Assembly (NCBI GenBank): GCA_947495135.1
Contig: CANLXN010000003.1
Coordinates: 62,001-126,000, forward strand
Length of the DNA: 64,000 nucleotides
Reading direction: 5' to 3'
From: an uncultured Flavobacteriaceae bacterium
GTDB lineage: Bacteria; Bacteroidota; Bacteroidia; Flavobacteriales; Flavobacteriaceae
The notes beneath the pieces were generated by a model, which was not told the DNA's origin, searched no databases, and was given only the letters and a program-made list of their open reading frames with translations. Positions 34,760 to 43,710 of the stretch are shown one piece after another (the first letter of the stretch is position 1; each line of letters begins with the position of its first letter). The translations under genes were made by a program, and so were the position numbers.

Positions 34760-37396
34760 TTATTGGGAAAACACTACCTCACCGCTGGCTTCTTGGGCTT
34801 TAAATTTCTGAACCAAGTCCAAAGCATCTGGAATCACATCGCTACAAAGAATAATGAGTGCCCCTTTCTGAGCATTATTTACAGCAAATGTAATGGCTTC
34901 TTTTTCCGAAGGAATGACCGTTGTTTTCTTGTTAGGATCTTTCGCTTTAATTCCGTCGTTTAGCATATTGATTAGCTCCTCTTCTGTCTTGCCTCTTAAT
35001 CTTTTATCTTGACGGATAATTATCTCATCAAACATTTCCGCAGCTATGCTTCCCATTTCATTATTATCTTCTACCCTTCTGTCACCTATTCCCGCAATGA
35101 TTCCAACTTTGATGGTACATTCTAAATTTTCAGTGAATTTTTGTAGTGCTCGCATGCCGGCTGGGTTGTGAGCATAATCTAGTAAAATAGTAAAGTTTTC
35201 GAATTCGAATAAATTGAGTCTACCTGGTGTTTGAGAAGCAGAAGGAATGAAAGTTTCCAAGGCCGCTTTCATATCTTCAATACTAATTCCTCGAATATTT
35301 GCGGTAAGAATTGCTGGTAATACGTTTTGAATCATAAAAGTAGCCTTTCCGCCATAAGTCAAAGGAATATCTTCAACCTTCATTATCCGCATTTTCCAAG
35401 TCCCTCTACAAATGGTCACATATCCATTTTCGAATACAGCGGTAATTCCACCCTTGCGCTGAAGCGCTTGTATCCTAGGATTTTCTTCATCCATAGAGAA
35501 CAAAGCCAAATTACAATTAATACCACGACGCATATCGTATACCAAATCGTCATCTGCATTCAATATCGCATATCCATCGGGTAGAACTGTTTCTGGAATT
35601 ACGGCTTTTACTTTTGCAAGTTGCTCAATAGTATTGATTCCTTTAAGCCCTAAATGATCTGCTGCAACATTAGTAACAATTCCAATATCACAATTTGTAA
35701 ATCCAAGTCCTGCTCTTAATAGTCCTCCTCTAGCCGATTCTAAAACAGCAAAGTTAACCGTTGGATCTTTTAATACGAATTCGGCACTGGCTGGTCCTGT
35801 ACAATCACCCTTCATCAAAAGTCTATTCTGAATATAAACCCCATCACTGGTAGTGTAACCTACTCGATAACCGCTCATTTTAGCAATATGCGCAATTAAT
35901 CTAGTAGTGGTCGTTTTTCCATTTGTTCCACTTATGGCAACAATTGGAATCCTTCCAGTATCTCCTTGTTGAGGAAATAATTTGTCGATTACAGGTGCAG
36001 CGACATTTCTTGGAAGTCCAGTTGTAGGCGCTAGGTGCATTCTAAATCCAGGTCCGGCATTTACTTCAAGTACTGCTCCTCCTGTTTCGGAAAGCGGTTT
36101 GGTAATATCACTGGTCATGATGTCAATTCCACAGATGTCCAGATCAATAATTTTTGAAATACGCTCTGCCATAGAAACGTTCGCTGGATGAACGATATCT
36201 GTAATATCTTCTGCTGTACCTCCTGTGCTTAGATTAGCTGTATCTTTAAGTATTAAACGCTCTCCTTCTTTTAGTACAGAATCTTCTGTATAGCCGGCAT
36301 CTTTTATAATTGTTTGTGTTAAATTATTCATGGTAATCATGGTGAGGACATTTTCATGACCAAATCCGCGACGTGGATCTTCATTCACCTTATCTACTAA
36401 TTCTTTGATGGTGGATTTTCCATCACCAATTACGTGTGCTGGCGTGCGAATAGCAGCTGCCACTAACACATTATTGATCACCAACAATCGATAATCATCT
36501 CCTGTAATAAATTTCTCTATTATTACCCTTCTTGAAACTTCTTTGGCCGCATGGAAAGCAACTAAGGCATCCTCATAATTTTGAATGTCTACCGTAATTC
36601 CTCTTCCATGATTACCGTCAATTGGTTTAATTACCAACGGATATCCTACATATCGACAAGCTTCTTCTAGGCTTCTTTCTTTGCTGATAATATCTCCCTT
36701 AGGCACTTCAACTTCAGCTTGCTCTAACAAATACTTTGTATCCTCCTTATCACATGCCAATTCAACTCCAATACTACTGGTCTCTGAGGTAACCGTCGCT
36801 TGAATTCTCTTTTGATTAGCTCCATATCCTAACTGACAAAGTGAATACTTATTTAATCGAATCCATGGAATTCCTCTACTTGCTGCTTCCTCTACAATGG
36901 AACCTGTACTAGGGCCTAAACGCTGAGCCTCTCTCAACTCGCGCATTTCCTGAATATCTTCCTCTAAATCATAATCCTCTCCTGCAATTAAGGCTTCACA
37001 AATACGTACAGCAGCTTTAGCCGCATATCGACCTGCATCTTCCTCTACATAAGAGAATACTACATTATAAACGCCCTTCTCTCCATATCCACGAGTTCTT
37101 CCAAATCCCGTATCCATACCAGCCAAAGTTTGTATTTCTAAGGCTATATGTTCGATGATGTGACCCATCCATGTACCTTCATCTACCCTCTCAAAAAAAC
37201 CTCCAGGTGTTCCTACTGAACAACGATGAGAGTACATTGTGGGAAATAAAGCCTGCAACCGTTCGCTGAAACCTGGTATTTTATTGGAAGGGTAATCTTC
37301 CATCTTTTCCAAGTCTAACACCATCACAATAAGCTTGTGACGTCTTACAGACCAGTAGTTTGGCCCTCGCATGGCATTTATTTCTCTTATTCTCAT
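34760..37396 (-). CDS. cphA: Cyanophycin synthetase
   Basis: 878 residues. It makes multi-L-arginyl-poly-L-aspartate (cyanophycin) from Asp, Arg and ATP. The N-terminal domain (to about 160) precedes an ATP-grasp domain that adds Asp (Pro-Leu-Val-Ile-Lys-Pro-Ile-Asp-Gly-Asn-His-Gly-Arg-Gly; Leu-Glu-Val-Asn-Ala-Gly-Pro-Gly-Phe). The Mur ligase-like domain that adds Arg has the P-loop GTNGKTTTT at about 489 and a C-terminal Leu-Leu-Asp-Tyr-Ala-His-Asn-Pro-Ala-Gly motif. Length and order match the one-chain enzyme of cyanobacteria and other bacteria. Divergent from cphB with about 95 bases between start codons. Confidence 0.95.
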   Translation of the reverse strand: MRIREINAMRGPNYWSVRRHKLIVMVLDLEKMEDYPSNKIPGFSERLQALFPTMYSHRCSVGTPGGFFERVDEGTWMGHIIEHIALEIQTLAGMDTGFGRTRGYGEKGVYNVVFSYVEEDAGRYAAKAAVRICEALIAGEDYDLEEDIQEMRELREAQRLGPSTGSIVEEAASRGIPWIRLNKYSLCQLGYGANQKRIQATVTSETSSIGVELACDKEDTKYLLEQAEVEVPKGDIISKERSLEEACRYVGYPLVIKPIDGNHGRGITVDIQNYEDALVAFHAAKEVSRRVIIEKFITGDDYRLLVINNVLVAAAIRTPAHVIGDGKSTIKELVDKVNEDPRRGFGHENVLTMITMNNLTQTIIKDAGYTEDSVLKEGERLILKDTANLSTGGTAEDITDIVHPANVSMAERISKIIDLDICGIDIMTSDITKPLSETGGAVLEVNAGPGFRMHLAPTTGLPRNVAAPVIDKLFPQQGDTGRIPIVAISGTNGKTTTTRLIAHIAKMSGYRVGYTTSDGVYIQNRLLMKGDCTGPASAEFVLKDPTVNFAVLESARGGLLRAGLGFTNCDIGIVTNVAADHLGLKGINTIEQLAKVKAVIPETVLPDGYAILNADDDLVYDMRRGINCNLALFSMDEENPRIQALQRKGGITAVFENGYVTICRGTWKMRIMKVEDIPLTYGGKATFMIQNVLPAILTANIRGISIEDMKAALETFIPSASQTPGRLNLFEFENFTILLDYAHNPAGMRALQKFTENLECTIKVGIIAGIGDRRVEDNNEMGSIAAEMFDEIIIRQDKRLRGKTEEELINMLNDGIKAKDPNKKTTVIPSEKEAITFAVNNAQKGALIILCSDVIPDALDLVQKFKAQEASGEVVFSQ

Positions 37397-37428
37397 TGGA
37401 TGTTAGTTTTGATTAGTAATAGGGTAAG

Positions 37429-37444
37429 ATCATAAATATATGAT
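37429..37444. promoter_or_regulatory. Palindrome between cphA and cphB, possible operator
   Basis: ATCATA-AATA-TATGAT, a perfect 6-bp inverted repeat in the divergent promoter region, 33 bases before the cphA ATG and 20 bases before the cphB -7 box. It overlaps a weak minus-strand -7-like TATTTATG. Confidence 0.35.
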
Positions 37445-37463
37445 TTTTTCAAAACAAAAAATG

Positions 37464-37471
37464 TATTTTTG
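37464..37471 (+). promoter_or_regulatory. -7 promoter box (TATTTTTG) of cphB
   Basis: A perfect TAnnTTTG match 21 bases before the ATG at 37493. It contains the TTG at 37469, so that codon is unlikely to be the start. Confidence 0.5.
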
Positions 37472-37492
37472 CCAACAATAAATACACCCCCA

Positions 37493-38362
37493 ATGACAGC
37501 AAGAGGCACATTAATTCCTATAGGAGGAAATGAAGACAAAGGAATTGAAGAAAATGAAATTTATCATCTCGAATATATTGAAGAAGGAATCTTATCGAGA
37601 GTTGTAAAAGAAAGTGGTGGCGTAAATGCCATGATCGTAATTGTACCTACTGCTTCCAGTATTCCTGAAGAGGTGGGTGAAAATTACCTAGAAGCTTTTG
37701 GAAAGTTAGGATGTAAGAATCTGCACATAATGGACATTCGAGAGCGTGCACAATCTGAAGAGCCCGCTAACATTGCCCTCATAAAGAAAGCGGATTGTAT
37801 AATGTTCTCAGGGGGAAATCAATCCAATATTACTAGAAAAATAGGTGAAACATCCATTCATACTATTCTCAAAGATCGCTACCAGAATGAAAAAATAGTG
37901 ATCGCTGGTACTAGTGCTGGAGCCATGTGTATGTCGAAAGAAATGATTACCGGCGGAAGTAGTACCGAATCTTTTATCAAAGGTGCAGTAGGTATGGGCA
38001 AGGGTATGAATTTTAAATCTCAACTTATTATTGACTCTCACTTTATTCGTCGTGGGAGATTTGGTCGTTTAGCAGAAGCGGTAGCTCAGTTTCCAGAACT
38101 TATTGGAATAGGACTCGCGGAAGATACTGGTCTAGTGATGAAGAAAAATTCGTTTGAGGTAATTGGATCGGGAATGGTTATTGTTTTTGACGCCAGAAAC
38201 ACCAAGCACAATAATTATGATATTTTAGATGAAGGGACGCCTATGTCGCTTACCAATTTAAAAACAAGCATTCTAGCCAATGGCGATCGCTTCAATATTA
38301 AAAAGAAAAAAGTAAAAGTCTCTACGCTAGGTTATTCAGTAACAGACCCAGCTTCCTTGTAG
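37493..38362 (+). CDS. cphB: Cyanophycinase
   Basis: 289 residues from the ATG at 37493, chosen over the TTG at 37469 because that lies in the promoter box. Serine exopeptidase of family S51 that degrades cyanophycin to beta-Asp-Arg dipeptides. The nucleophile is Ser141 in Gly-Thr-Ser-Ala-Gly-Ala, with Phe-Ser-Gly-Gly-Asn-Gln before it and Asp-Ser-His-Phe-Ile-Arg-Arg-Gly-Arg after it. No signal peptide, as expected for the intracellular enzyme. The 3' end overlaps the convergent isoaspartyl peptidase gene by 31 bases. Confidence 0.95.
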   Translation: MTARGTLIPIGGNEDKGIEENEIYHLEYIEEGILSRVVKESGGVNAMIVIVPTASSIPEEVGENYLEAFGKLGCKNLHIMDIRERAQSEEPANIALIKKADCIMFSGGNQSNITRKIGETSIHTILKDRYQNEKIVIAGTSAGAMCMSKEMITGGSSTESFIKGAVGMGKGMNFKSQLIIDSHFIRRGRFGRLAEAVAQFPELIGIGLAEDTGLVMKKNSFEVIGSGMVIVFDARNTKHNNYDILDEGTPMSLTNLKTSILANGDRFNIKKKKVKVSTLGYSVTDPASL

Positions 38363-39282
38363 ATAGAAACTTCAGTTTTGCCTTCTGAGGTTCTTGAAGC
38401 TCTATACATTCCTTCAGTGTTAAACGGCATGGTAATATTGCCTTTAGCATCTACCGCAATTAAACCTCCATCTCCTCCCAGAGCAAGGACTCGTTTATGA
38501 ATTACTTCGGAAGCAGCCTCGGCCAGAGACCACCCTTTGTATTCCATTAAACAAGAGACATCGTAGGCCACAACTCCGCGAATAAAAAATTCGCCACTCC
38601 CTGTGCAGCTAACTGCGCAAGTCGCATTGTTCGCATAATTTCCTGCACCAATCATTGGACTATCTCCTACACGACCCCATTTCTTGTTAGTCATACCACC
38701 TGTAGAAGTAGCAGCAGCTACGTTACCATGTAGGTCCTTTGCAACCGCACCCACAGTTCCAAATTTTGAATCTTTCTTTACCGAATGGTCCAGCTGAAAG
38801 CTATCACTGCCCTTGATATCTTGCCATTGTTGATATCTAAGTTCGTCATAGAAATATTGCGATGTTACGATATCGTAGTTATTCTTTTTTGCAAATTCCA
38901 TCGCACCTGCCCCAGCAAGAAACACATGCTCGCTTTTTTCCATTACATCCTTCGCTAACGACACCGGATTTTTTATTCCCGTAATTAAAGACACCGCACC
39001 TGCATTAAGTGTTTCACCGTCCATGATCGCAGCATCCATTTCGTGAGTGCCCTCTGCTGTAAACACTGAACCCTTCCCTGCATTAAACAGCGGAGAATCT
39101 TCCAACAATTTAACAGCCAACTCCACTGCATCCACTGCGCTTCCATCATTTTTTAGTACCTCGTAGCCCGCATCTATAGCTGTTTGCAATGCAGCTTTGT
39201 ATGCGATTTCTTTTTCATCGGTCATTTGCCCTTTTAATAGGGTGCCTGCTCCTCCGTGGATAGCAATCGAAAACTTATTCAT
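38332..39282 (-). CDS. Isoaspartyl peptidase / L-asparaginase
   Basis: 316 residues. Plant-type asparaginase (Ntn hydrolase) starting Ile-Ala-Ile-His-Gly-Gly-Ala-Gly. The autoproteolysis site and nucleophile is Thr176 in Lys-Phe-Gly-Thr-Val-Gly-Ala-Val, with Gly-Arg-Val-Gly-Asp-Ser-Pro-Met-Ile-Gly-Ala-Gly and Ser-Cys-Thr-Gly-Ser-Gly-Glu after it. It hydrolyses beta-aspartyl dipeptides. Next to cphB it completes cyanophycin use by splitting beta-Asp-Arg into Asp and Arg. No signal peptide, unlike the aspartylglucosaminidase at 30 kb, which is of the same superfamily. Confidence 0.93.
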   Translation of the reverse strand: MNKFSIAIHGGAGTLLKGQMTDEKEIAYKAALQTAIDAGYEVLKNDGSAVDAVELAVKLLEDSPLFNAGKGSVFTAEGTHEMDAAIMDGETLNAGAVSLITGIKNPVSLAKDVMEKSEHVFLAGAGAMEFAKKNNYDIVTSQYFYDELRYQQWQDIKGSDSFQLDHSVKKDSKFGTVGAVAKDLHGNVAAATSTGGMTNKKWGRVGDSPMIGAGNYANNATCAVSCTGSGEFFIRGVVAYDVSCLMEYKGWSLAEAASEVIHKRVLALGGDGGLIAVDAKGNITMPFNTEGMYRASRTSEGKTEVSIYKEAGSVTE

Positions 39283-39457
39283 ATTCTTATTTTTTGGTTT
39301 CGCAAATTACGACTATTTCGTGTGTTGACTAAAGAATTTAAACCTCTAAAGTATTAACTTGAATCTAGCCGTATCCATAATTTTTATTTTTTCTGAAATA
39401 TGCTAACTAGAAACCATTTTGATGCCCAAAAAGCACTGTTTTTTCAAGTCTTCTTTT

Positions 39458-39465
39458 TACATTTG
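39458..39465 (+). promoter_or_regulatory. -7-like box (TACATTTG) upstream of polA
   Basis: Perfect TAnnTTTG 110 bases before the polA ATG. No matching -33 TTG, so tentative. Confidence 0.35.
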
Positions 39466-39574
39466 AAAATAGCAATACATTTATATGGTATTGTAATTAT
39501 AGAGCCTGTAGAAGCACACTATTATTAACGGTATTTCGACCCGCTCAAACAAACATCCTATTTAACCTATTTTC

Positions 39575-42439
39575 ATGTCCGACCAAAAAAGACTTTTTCT
39601 CGTTGATGCTTATGCGCTTATTTTTAGAGGCTACTATGCATTCATAAAAAACCCAAGAATTAATAGCAAAGGAACAGACACCTCTGCTATATTGGGGTTT
39701 ATGAATTCCCTACTAGACGTAATTAAAAGAGAACGTCCAGATCATTTCGCAGTTTGTTTTGATAAGGGTGGAAGCCATTCCAGAAATGAAATGTTCCCAG
39801 AATACAAGGCCAACAGAGATGAAACACCAGAAGGAATTAGAATTGCAATTCCTTATATCGAAAAAATACTTCGCGCAATGCAAATTCCAATTATGGTGAA
39901 AGAAGGTTTTGAAGCCGATGACGTAATTGGTACACTTGCTAAAAAAGCAGAAAAACAAGGTTACAAAACCTATATGGTGACACCAGACAAGGATTTTGCA
40001 CAGTTAGTTTCGGAAAACATTTTTATGTATCGTCCCGTTTTTGGTGGTGGATATGAAACTTGGGGAATCCCAGAAGTGCAAGCCAAATTTGAAGTGAAAG
40101 ATCCGCTCCAAGTAATCGACTTTCTAGGAATGATGGGAGATAGTTCGGATAACATTCCAGGGCTTCCGGGAGTAGGCGAAAAAACGGCCAAGAAATTTAT
40201 AGCGCAGTTTGGTTCCATGGAAGGATTGCTTGCCAATACCGATCAGCTCAAAGGAAAAATGAAAGAAAAGGTGGAAGCCGCAAAAGAATTGGGTATGTTG
40301 TCCAAGGAACTCGCTACTATCATTCTAGACGTACCTGTAGATTTCAATGAAAAAGATTTCGAAATGTCTGAACCTGATGTGCCAGCGGTTTTAGAAATAT
40401 TTCAAGAGCTAGAATTTCGAAGACTTACCGATAACTTTGCTAAAATATTTACTCCCGAGGCGATGGCCTCCAACGGAACCTCGAATGTGGATACTTCTGC
40501 TGCTGCAACCGATCCAGTAAAGGCGCCTTCAAAGAAAGAGGTTGCGGCGGCTGGAGCTGGACAATTTTCTTTGTTCGGCGGTGATGTAGATGTTTCTTCC
40601 AACAGTCCTATAACAACTTCCTCAAGGAGCACCATAAAAGACACAGAACACTTCTACCAAATGGTACAGCCCGGTATGGGAACCAAGCTTTTTATTACTA
40701 ACTTAATGAATCAAACAAGCGTTTGTTTCGATACAGAAACTACGGGTCTAAATCCGTTGACAGCCGGGTTGGTAGGGATTGCATTTTCTTGGGAAACAGG
40801 CAAAGGATTCTACGTGCCCTTCCCAGAAGATCAAATCCAAGCACAGGAACTAATTGAGCAATTACGACCATTCTTTGAGTCGGATACCATCGAAAAAATT
40901 GGTCAGAATCTAAAATACGACATCAAAGTACTGGCGAAATATGGCGTTTCGGTAAAAGGCAAACTCTTTGACACGATGTTGGCGCACTATCTTATCAATC
41001 CTGATATGCGCCATAATATGGACGTTCTTGCCGAAACTTACCTCAATTACACTCCTGTTTCCATCACAGAATTAATTGGTAAAAAAGGAAAAAATCAATT
41101 GTCCATGCGCGCTGTTCCTTTAGAGCAACAAACAGAGTACGCTGTTGAAGACGCCGACATTACGCTTCAACTAAAAGAGCATTTTGAAAAAGAATTAGTC
41201 GCAGCAAATACTCAAGAACTGTTTGATGATATTGAAATTCCGTTGTTGAGGGTTTTAGCCGATATGGAATTGGAAGGAATTAATTTAGACGAAGATTTTC
41301 TAAAGGGTCTCTCTGGACAACTAGATGCGGATATCAAGGAGCTTGAGGTGAGCATATACAAAGAAGCTGGTGAGGAATTTAATATTGCTTCTCCCAAGCA
41401 GTTGGGTGAGATTCTCTTCGGAAAGATGAAGCTCGTAGACAAGCCTAAAAAAACTAAAACTGGTCAATTTTCGACTGCAGAAGACGTTCTTTCGTATCTC
41501 GCTAAAGACCATAAGATCATTAAAGATGTTCTCGAATACCGAGGTCTTGCAAAATTAAAAAGCACCTATGTGGATGCCCTACCCGAACAAGTAGAACCGG
41601 CAACCAACAGAGTGCATACCGATTATATGCAAACGGTGGCCGCAACTGGTCGTTTGAGTAGTAACAATCCGAACCTACAAAATATACCGATAAGAACAGA
41701 ACGAGGCCGTGAGGTGAGAAAAGCCTTTATTCCAAGAGATGAAGATCACGTGCTTCTGGCGGCAGATTACTCGCAAATTGAATTGCGAATTATTGCGGCT
41801 TTAAGTGAAGAAGAAACCATGATCCAGGCGTTCCGTGACGGGGAAGATATTCACGCCTCCACCGCTGCCAAAGTCTTCAATGTACCATTGGAAGAAGTAA
41901 CTCGCGAACAACGTAGCAATGCGAAAACAGTTAACTTCGGAATTATTTACGGTGTTTCTGCATTCGGATTAAGTAACCAAACCGATTTATCGAGAGGCGA
42001 AGCCAAAGAACTTATTGACACCTATTACAAAACCTATCCCAAACTTCGTAATTACATGAGTGAGCTGGTAGATTTTGCGCGCGACAATGGATATGTCCAA
42101 ACAGTTTTGGGAAGGCGTCGATATTTAAAAGATATTAATTCGAGAAATGCTGTTGTTCGTGGAGCGGCAGAACGAAACGCGGTGAACGCTCCTATTCAAG
42201 GAAGTGCTGCAGATATTATCAAATTGGCGATGATTAATATCCACCAGAAACTTTCAGAAGAAAAACTGAAGAGCAAAATGCTTTTACAGGTTCATGATGA
42301 ATTGGTTTTCGACGTTTATAAGCCAGAATTAGAACAATTAAAAGTGCTTATTAAAACGGAAATGGAAAATGCTTATAAGATTTCGGTGCCTTTGGATGTA
42401 GAAATTGGCTTGGGTGAAAATTGGTTGGAGGCGCACTAA
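39575..42439 (+). CDS. polA: DNA polymerase I
   Basis: 954 residues with all three domains. The 5' nuclease (1 to about 290) has Leu-Val-Asp-Ala-Tyr-Ala, Cys-Phe-Asp-Lys-Gly and Gly-Asp-Ser-Ser-Asp-Asn-Ile-Pro-Gly. A low-complexity Ala/Ser linker follows (about 300-350). The 3'-5' exonuclease keeps Asp386 and Glu388 (Phe-Asp-Thr-Glu-Thr-Thr-Gly), so proofreading should be active. The polymerase domain has motif A (Ala-Ala-Asp-Tyr-Ser-Gln-Ile-Glu-Leu-Arg), motif B (Arg-x3-Lys-x3-Phe-Gly-Ile-x-Tyr-Gly) and motif C (Val-His-Asp-Glu-Leu-Val). Roles are Okazaki fragment processing and repair. Single gene. Confidence 0.98.
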   Translation: MSDQKRLFLVDAYALIFRGYYAFIKNPRINSKGTDTSAILGFMNSLLDVIKRERPDHFAVCFDKGGSHSRNEMFPEYKANRDETPEGIRIAIPYIEKILRAMQIPIMVKEGFEADDVIGTLAKKAEKQGYKTYMVTPDKDFAQLVSENIFMYRPVFGGGYETWGIPEVQAKFEVKDPLQVIDFLGMMGDSSDNIPGLPGVGEKTAKKFIAQFGSMEGLLANTDQLKGKMKEKVEAAKELGMLSKELATIILDVPVDFNEKDFEMSEPDVPAVLEIFQELEFRRLTDNFAKIFTPEAMASNGTSNVDTSAAATDPVKAPSKKEVAAAGAGQFSLFGGDVDVSSNSPITTSSRSTIKDTEHFYQMVQPGMGTKLFITNLMNQTSVCFDTETTGLNPLTAGLVGIAFSWETGKGFYVPFPEDQIQAQELIEQLRPFFESDTIEKIGQNLKYDIKVLAKYGVSVKGKLFDTMLAHYLINPDMRHNMDVLAETYLNYTPVSITELIGKKGKNQLSMRAVPLEQQTEYAVEDADITLQLKEHFEKELVAANTQELFDDIEIPLLRVLADMELEGINLDEDFLKGLSGQLDADIKELEVSIYKEAGEEFNIASPKQLGEILFGKMKLVDKPKKTKTGQFSTAEDVLSYLAKDHKIIKDVLEYRGLAKLKSTYVDALPEQVEPATNRVHTDYMQTVAATGRLSSNNPNLQNIPIRTERGREVRKAFIPRDEDHVLLAADYSQIELRIIAALSEEETMIQAFRDGEDIHASTAAKVFNVPLEEVTREQRSNAKTVNFGIIYGVSAFGLSNQTDLSRGEAKELIDTYYKTYPKLRNYMSELVDFARDNGYVQTVLGRRRYLKDINSRNAVVRGAAERNAVNAPIQGSAADIIKLAMINIHQKLSEEKLKSKMLLQVHDELVFDVYKPELEQLKVLIKTEMENAYKISVPLDVEIGLGENWLEAH

Positions 42440-42538
42440 TAGTTAAAAATCCCTCGGGAGAAAATTTCCTTTAAAAACATCATACTGAAAGCATAATAAT
42501 AAAACAAACTCCCTTAGGATTAGCTGTTGGGTTAGTGC

Positions 42539-42558
42539 TAGCATAATATGTTATGCTA
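42539..42558. repeat. Perfect inverted repeat in the polA - nucleotidyltransferase gap
   Basis: TAGCATAA and TTATGCTA (8 bp each) flank TATG. There is no T run, so it is more like a binding site or cruciform than a terminator. Nothing else clear is seen in the 362 bases from 42440 to 42801. Confidence 0.5.
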
Positions 42559-42801
42559 ATCTTATCAAATTTGTTGGGCAAAAAAGACGCTCAAATAATA
42601 AATAGGTGAGACAAACTTAGACCTTCTTATTGGTCTTAAAAAGTTTGAAGCATAGGTCGTCGTTGTGTTTTCGCTTAAAGACAACACATACTCGTTGAAA
42701 CTATGAAACTGTTAACGCACGAATGGAATTGAACGGAAAACCATTTAATCTTCCAATAATTCTTTCAATTTTAGTACTTTTAGATTGAAAAAGAAAAAAG
42801 A

Positions 42802-43710
42802 TTGAAGCTCCTAAAACCACTATTGTATTTCTCCCTATTCCAGTATCCGCTAACGGAGGAGGAGATCTATGCCTTTTCAGAGGTGACCTCCCGAAAACAT
42901 CTCAGAGATGAGCTAGAAATTCTTCTAGCCAACAAGGTGATTTTCAAAATTGACCAATTCTATCTCTGCGAGAATAATGAAGCACTTGTAAAGCGAAGGA
43001 TTTTAGGAAATCGAAACGCCGAAGAGATCGCTGGTAAAGCATTACGTGTCTCCAAATTTATCTCCAAATTTCCCTTTGTGGAAGGAGTGGGTATCTCAGG
43101 ATCACTCTCTAAAGGATATTTTGATGAAGACGGTGATATTGACTTTTTTATCATCACCAAACACAGACGTCTTTGGATTGCTAGAACCTTTCTTATTTTG
43201 TACAAAAAAATATTCTTGTTTAACAACAAAAAATACTTTTGTGTCAATTATTTTATTAGCGAAAACTCTCTTGAAATTGTCGAAAAAAATAGATTTACGG
43301 CTACCGAATTAGTGACGATGATGCCTATGTATGGCAATGGCAGTTTTAAACGATTTTATGAGGAAAATCAATGGGCCCTTTCCTTTTTGCCAAACCAACT
43401 ATTAGACAAACAGTTAGAAAAACTTCGCCCGGCTAAAAAACCGTTCTTTTCGATATGGACGGAAAAAATTCTCAATACCAAGATAGGAGATTCTTTGGAC
43501 AGCCTCTTTTTAAAAATTACATATAAAAAGTGGAAGGTGAAATTCACACATTTGGATGATAGAAATTTCGATATCGCTTTAAAGTCTACCAAAGATGTGT
43601 CCAAACATCATCCTTTAAACTTTCAAAACAAAGTGATTCAAAGACTCAACATTAAATATGCAGAGTATCAAGAAAACCACGACATAAATCTCACACAGGA
43701 ACATGCTTGA
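42802..43710 (+). CDS. Nucleotidyltransferase-fold protein, first gene of the radical SAM operon
   Basis: 302 residues with a TTG start. The N-terminal 75 residues look like a winged-helix region (Tyr-Pro-Leu-Thr-Glu-Glu-Glu-Ile-Tyr). Then comes an NTP_transf_2 core: Gly100-Ser101-Leu-Ser-Lys-Gly-Tyr followed by Asp112-Ile-Asp114-Phe-Phe. These supply the Gly-Ser and Asp-x-Asp residues that bind nucleotide and metal. The C-terminal half is helical and Lys-rich. It may transfer a nucleotide to a sugar, lipid or protein; the acceptor is unknown. It overlaps the first B12/radical SAM gene by eight bases, so it is translated together with it. Confidence 0.75.
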   Translation: MKLLKPLLYFSLFQYPLTEEEIYAFSEVTSRKHLRDELEILLANKVIFKIDQFYLCENNEALVKRRILGNRNAEEIAGKALRVSKFISKFPFVEGVGISGSLSKGYFDEDGDIDFFIITKHRRLWIARTFLILYKKIFLFNNKKYFCVNYFISENSLEIVEKNRFTATELVTMMPMYGNGSFKRFYEENQWALSFLPNQLLDKQLEKLRPAKKPFFSIWTEKILNTKIGDSLDSLFLKITYKKWKVKFTHLDDRNFDIALKSTKDVSKHHPLNFQNKVIQRLNIKYAEYQENHDINLTQEHA

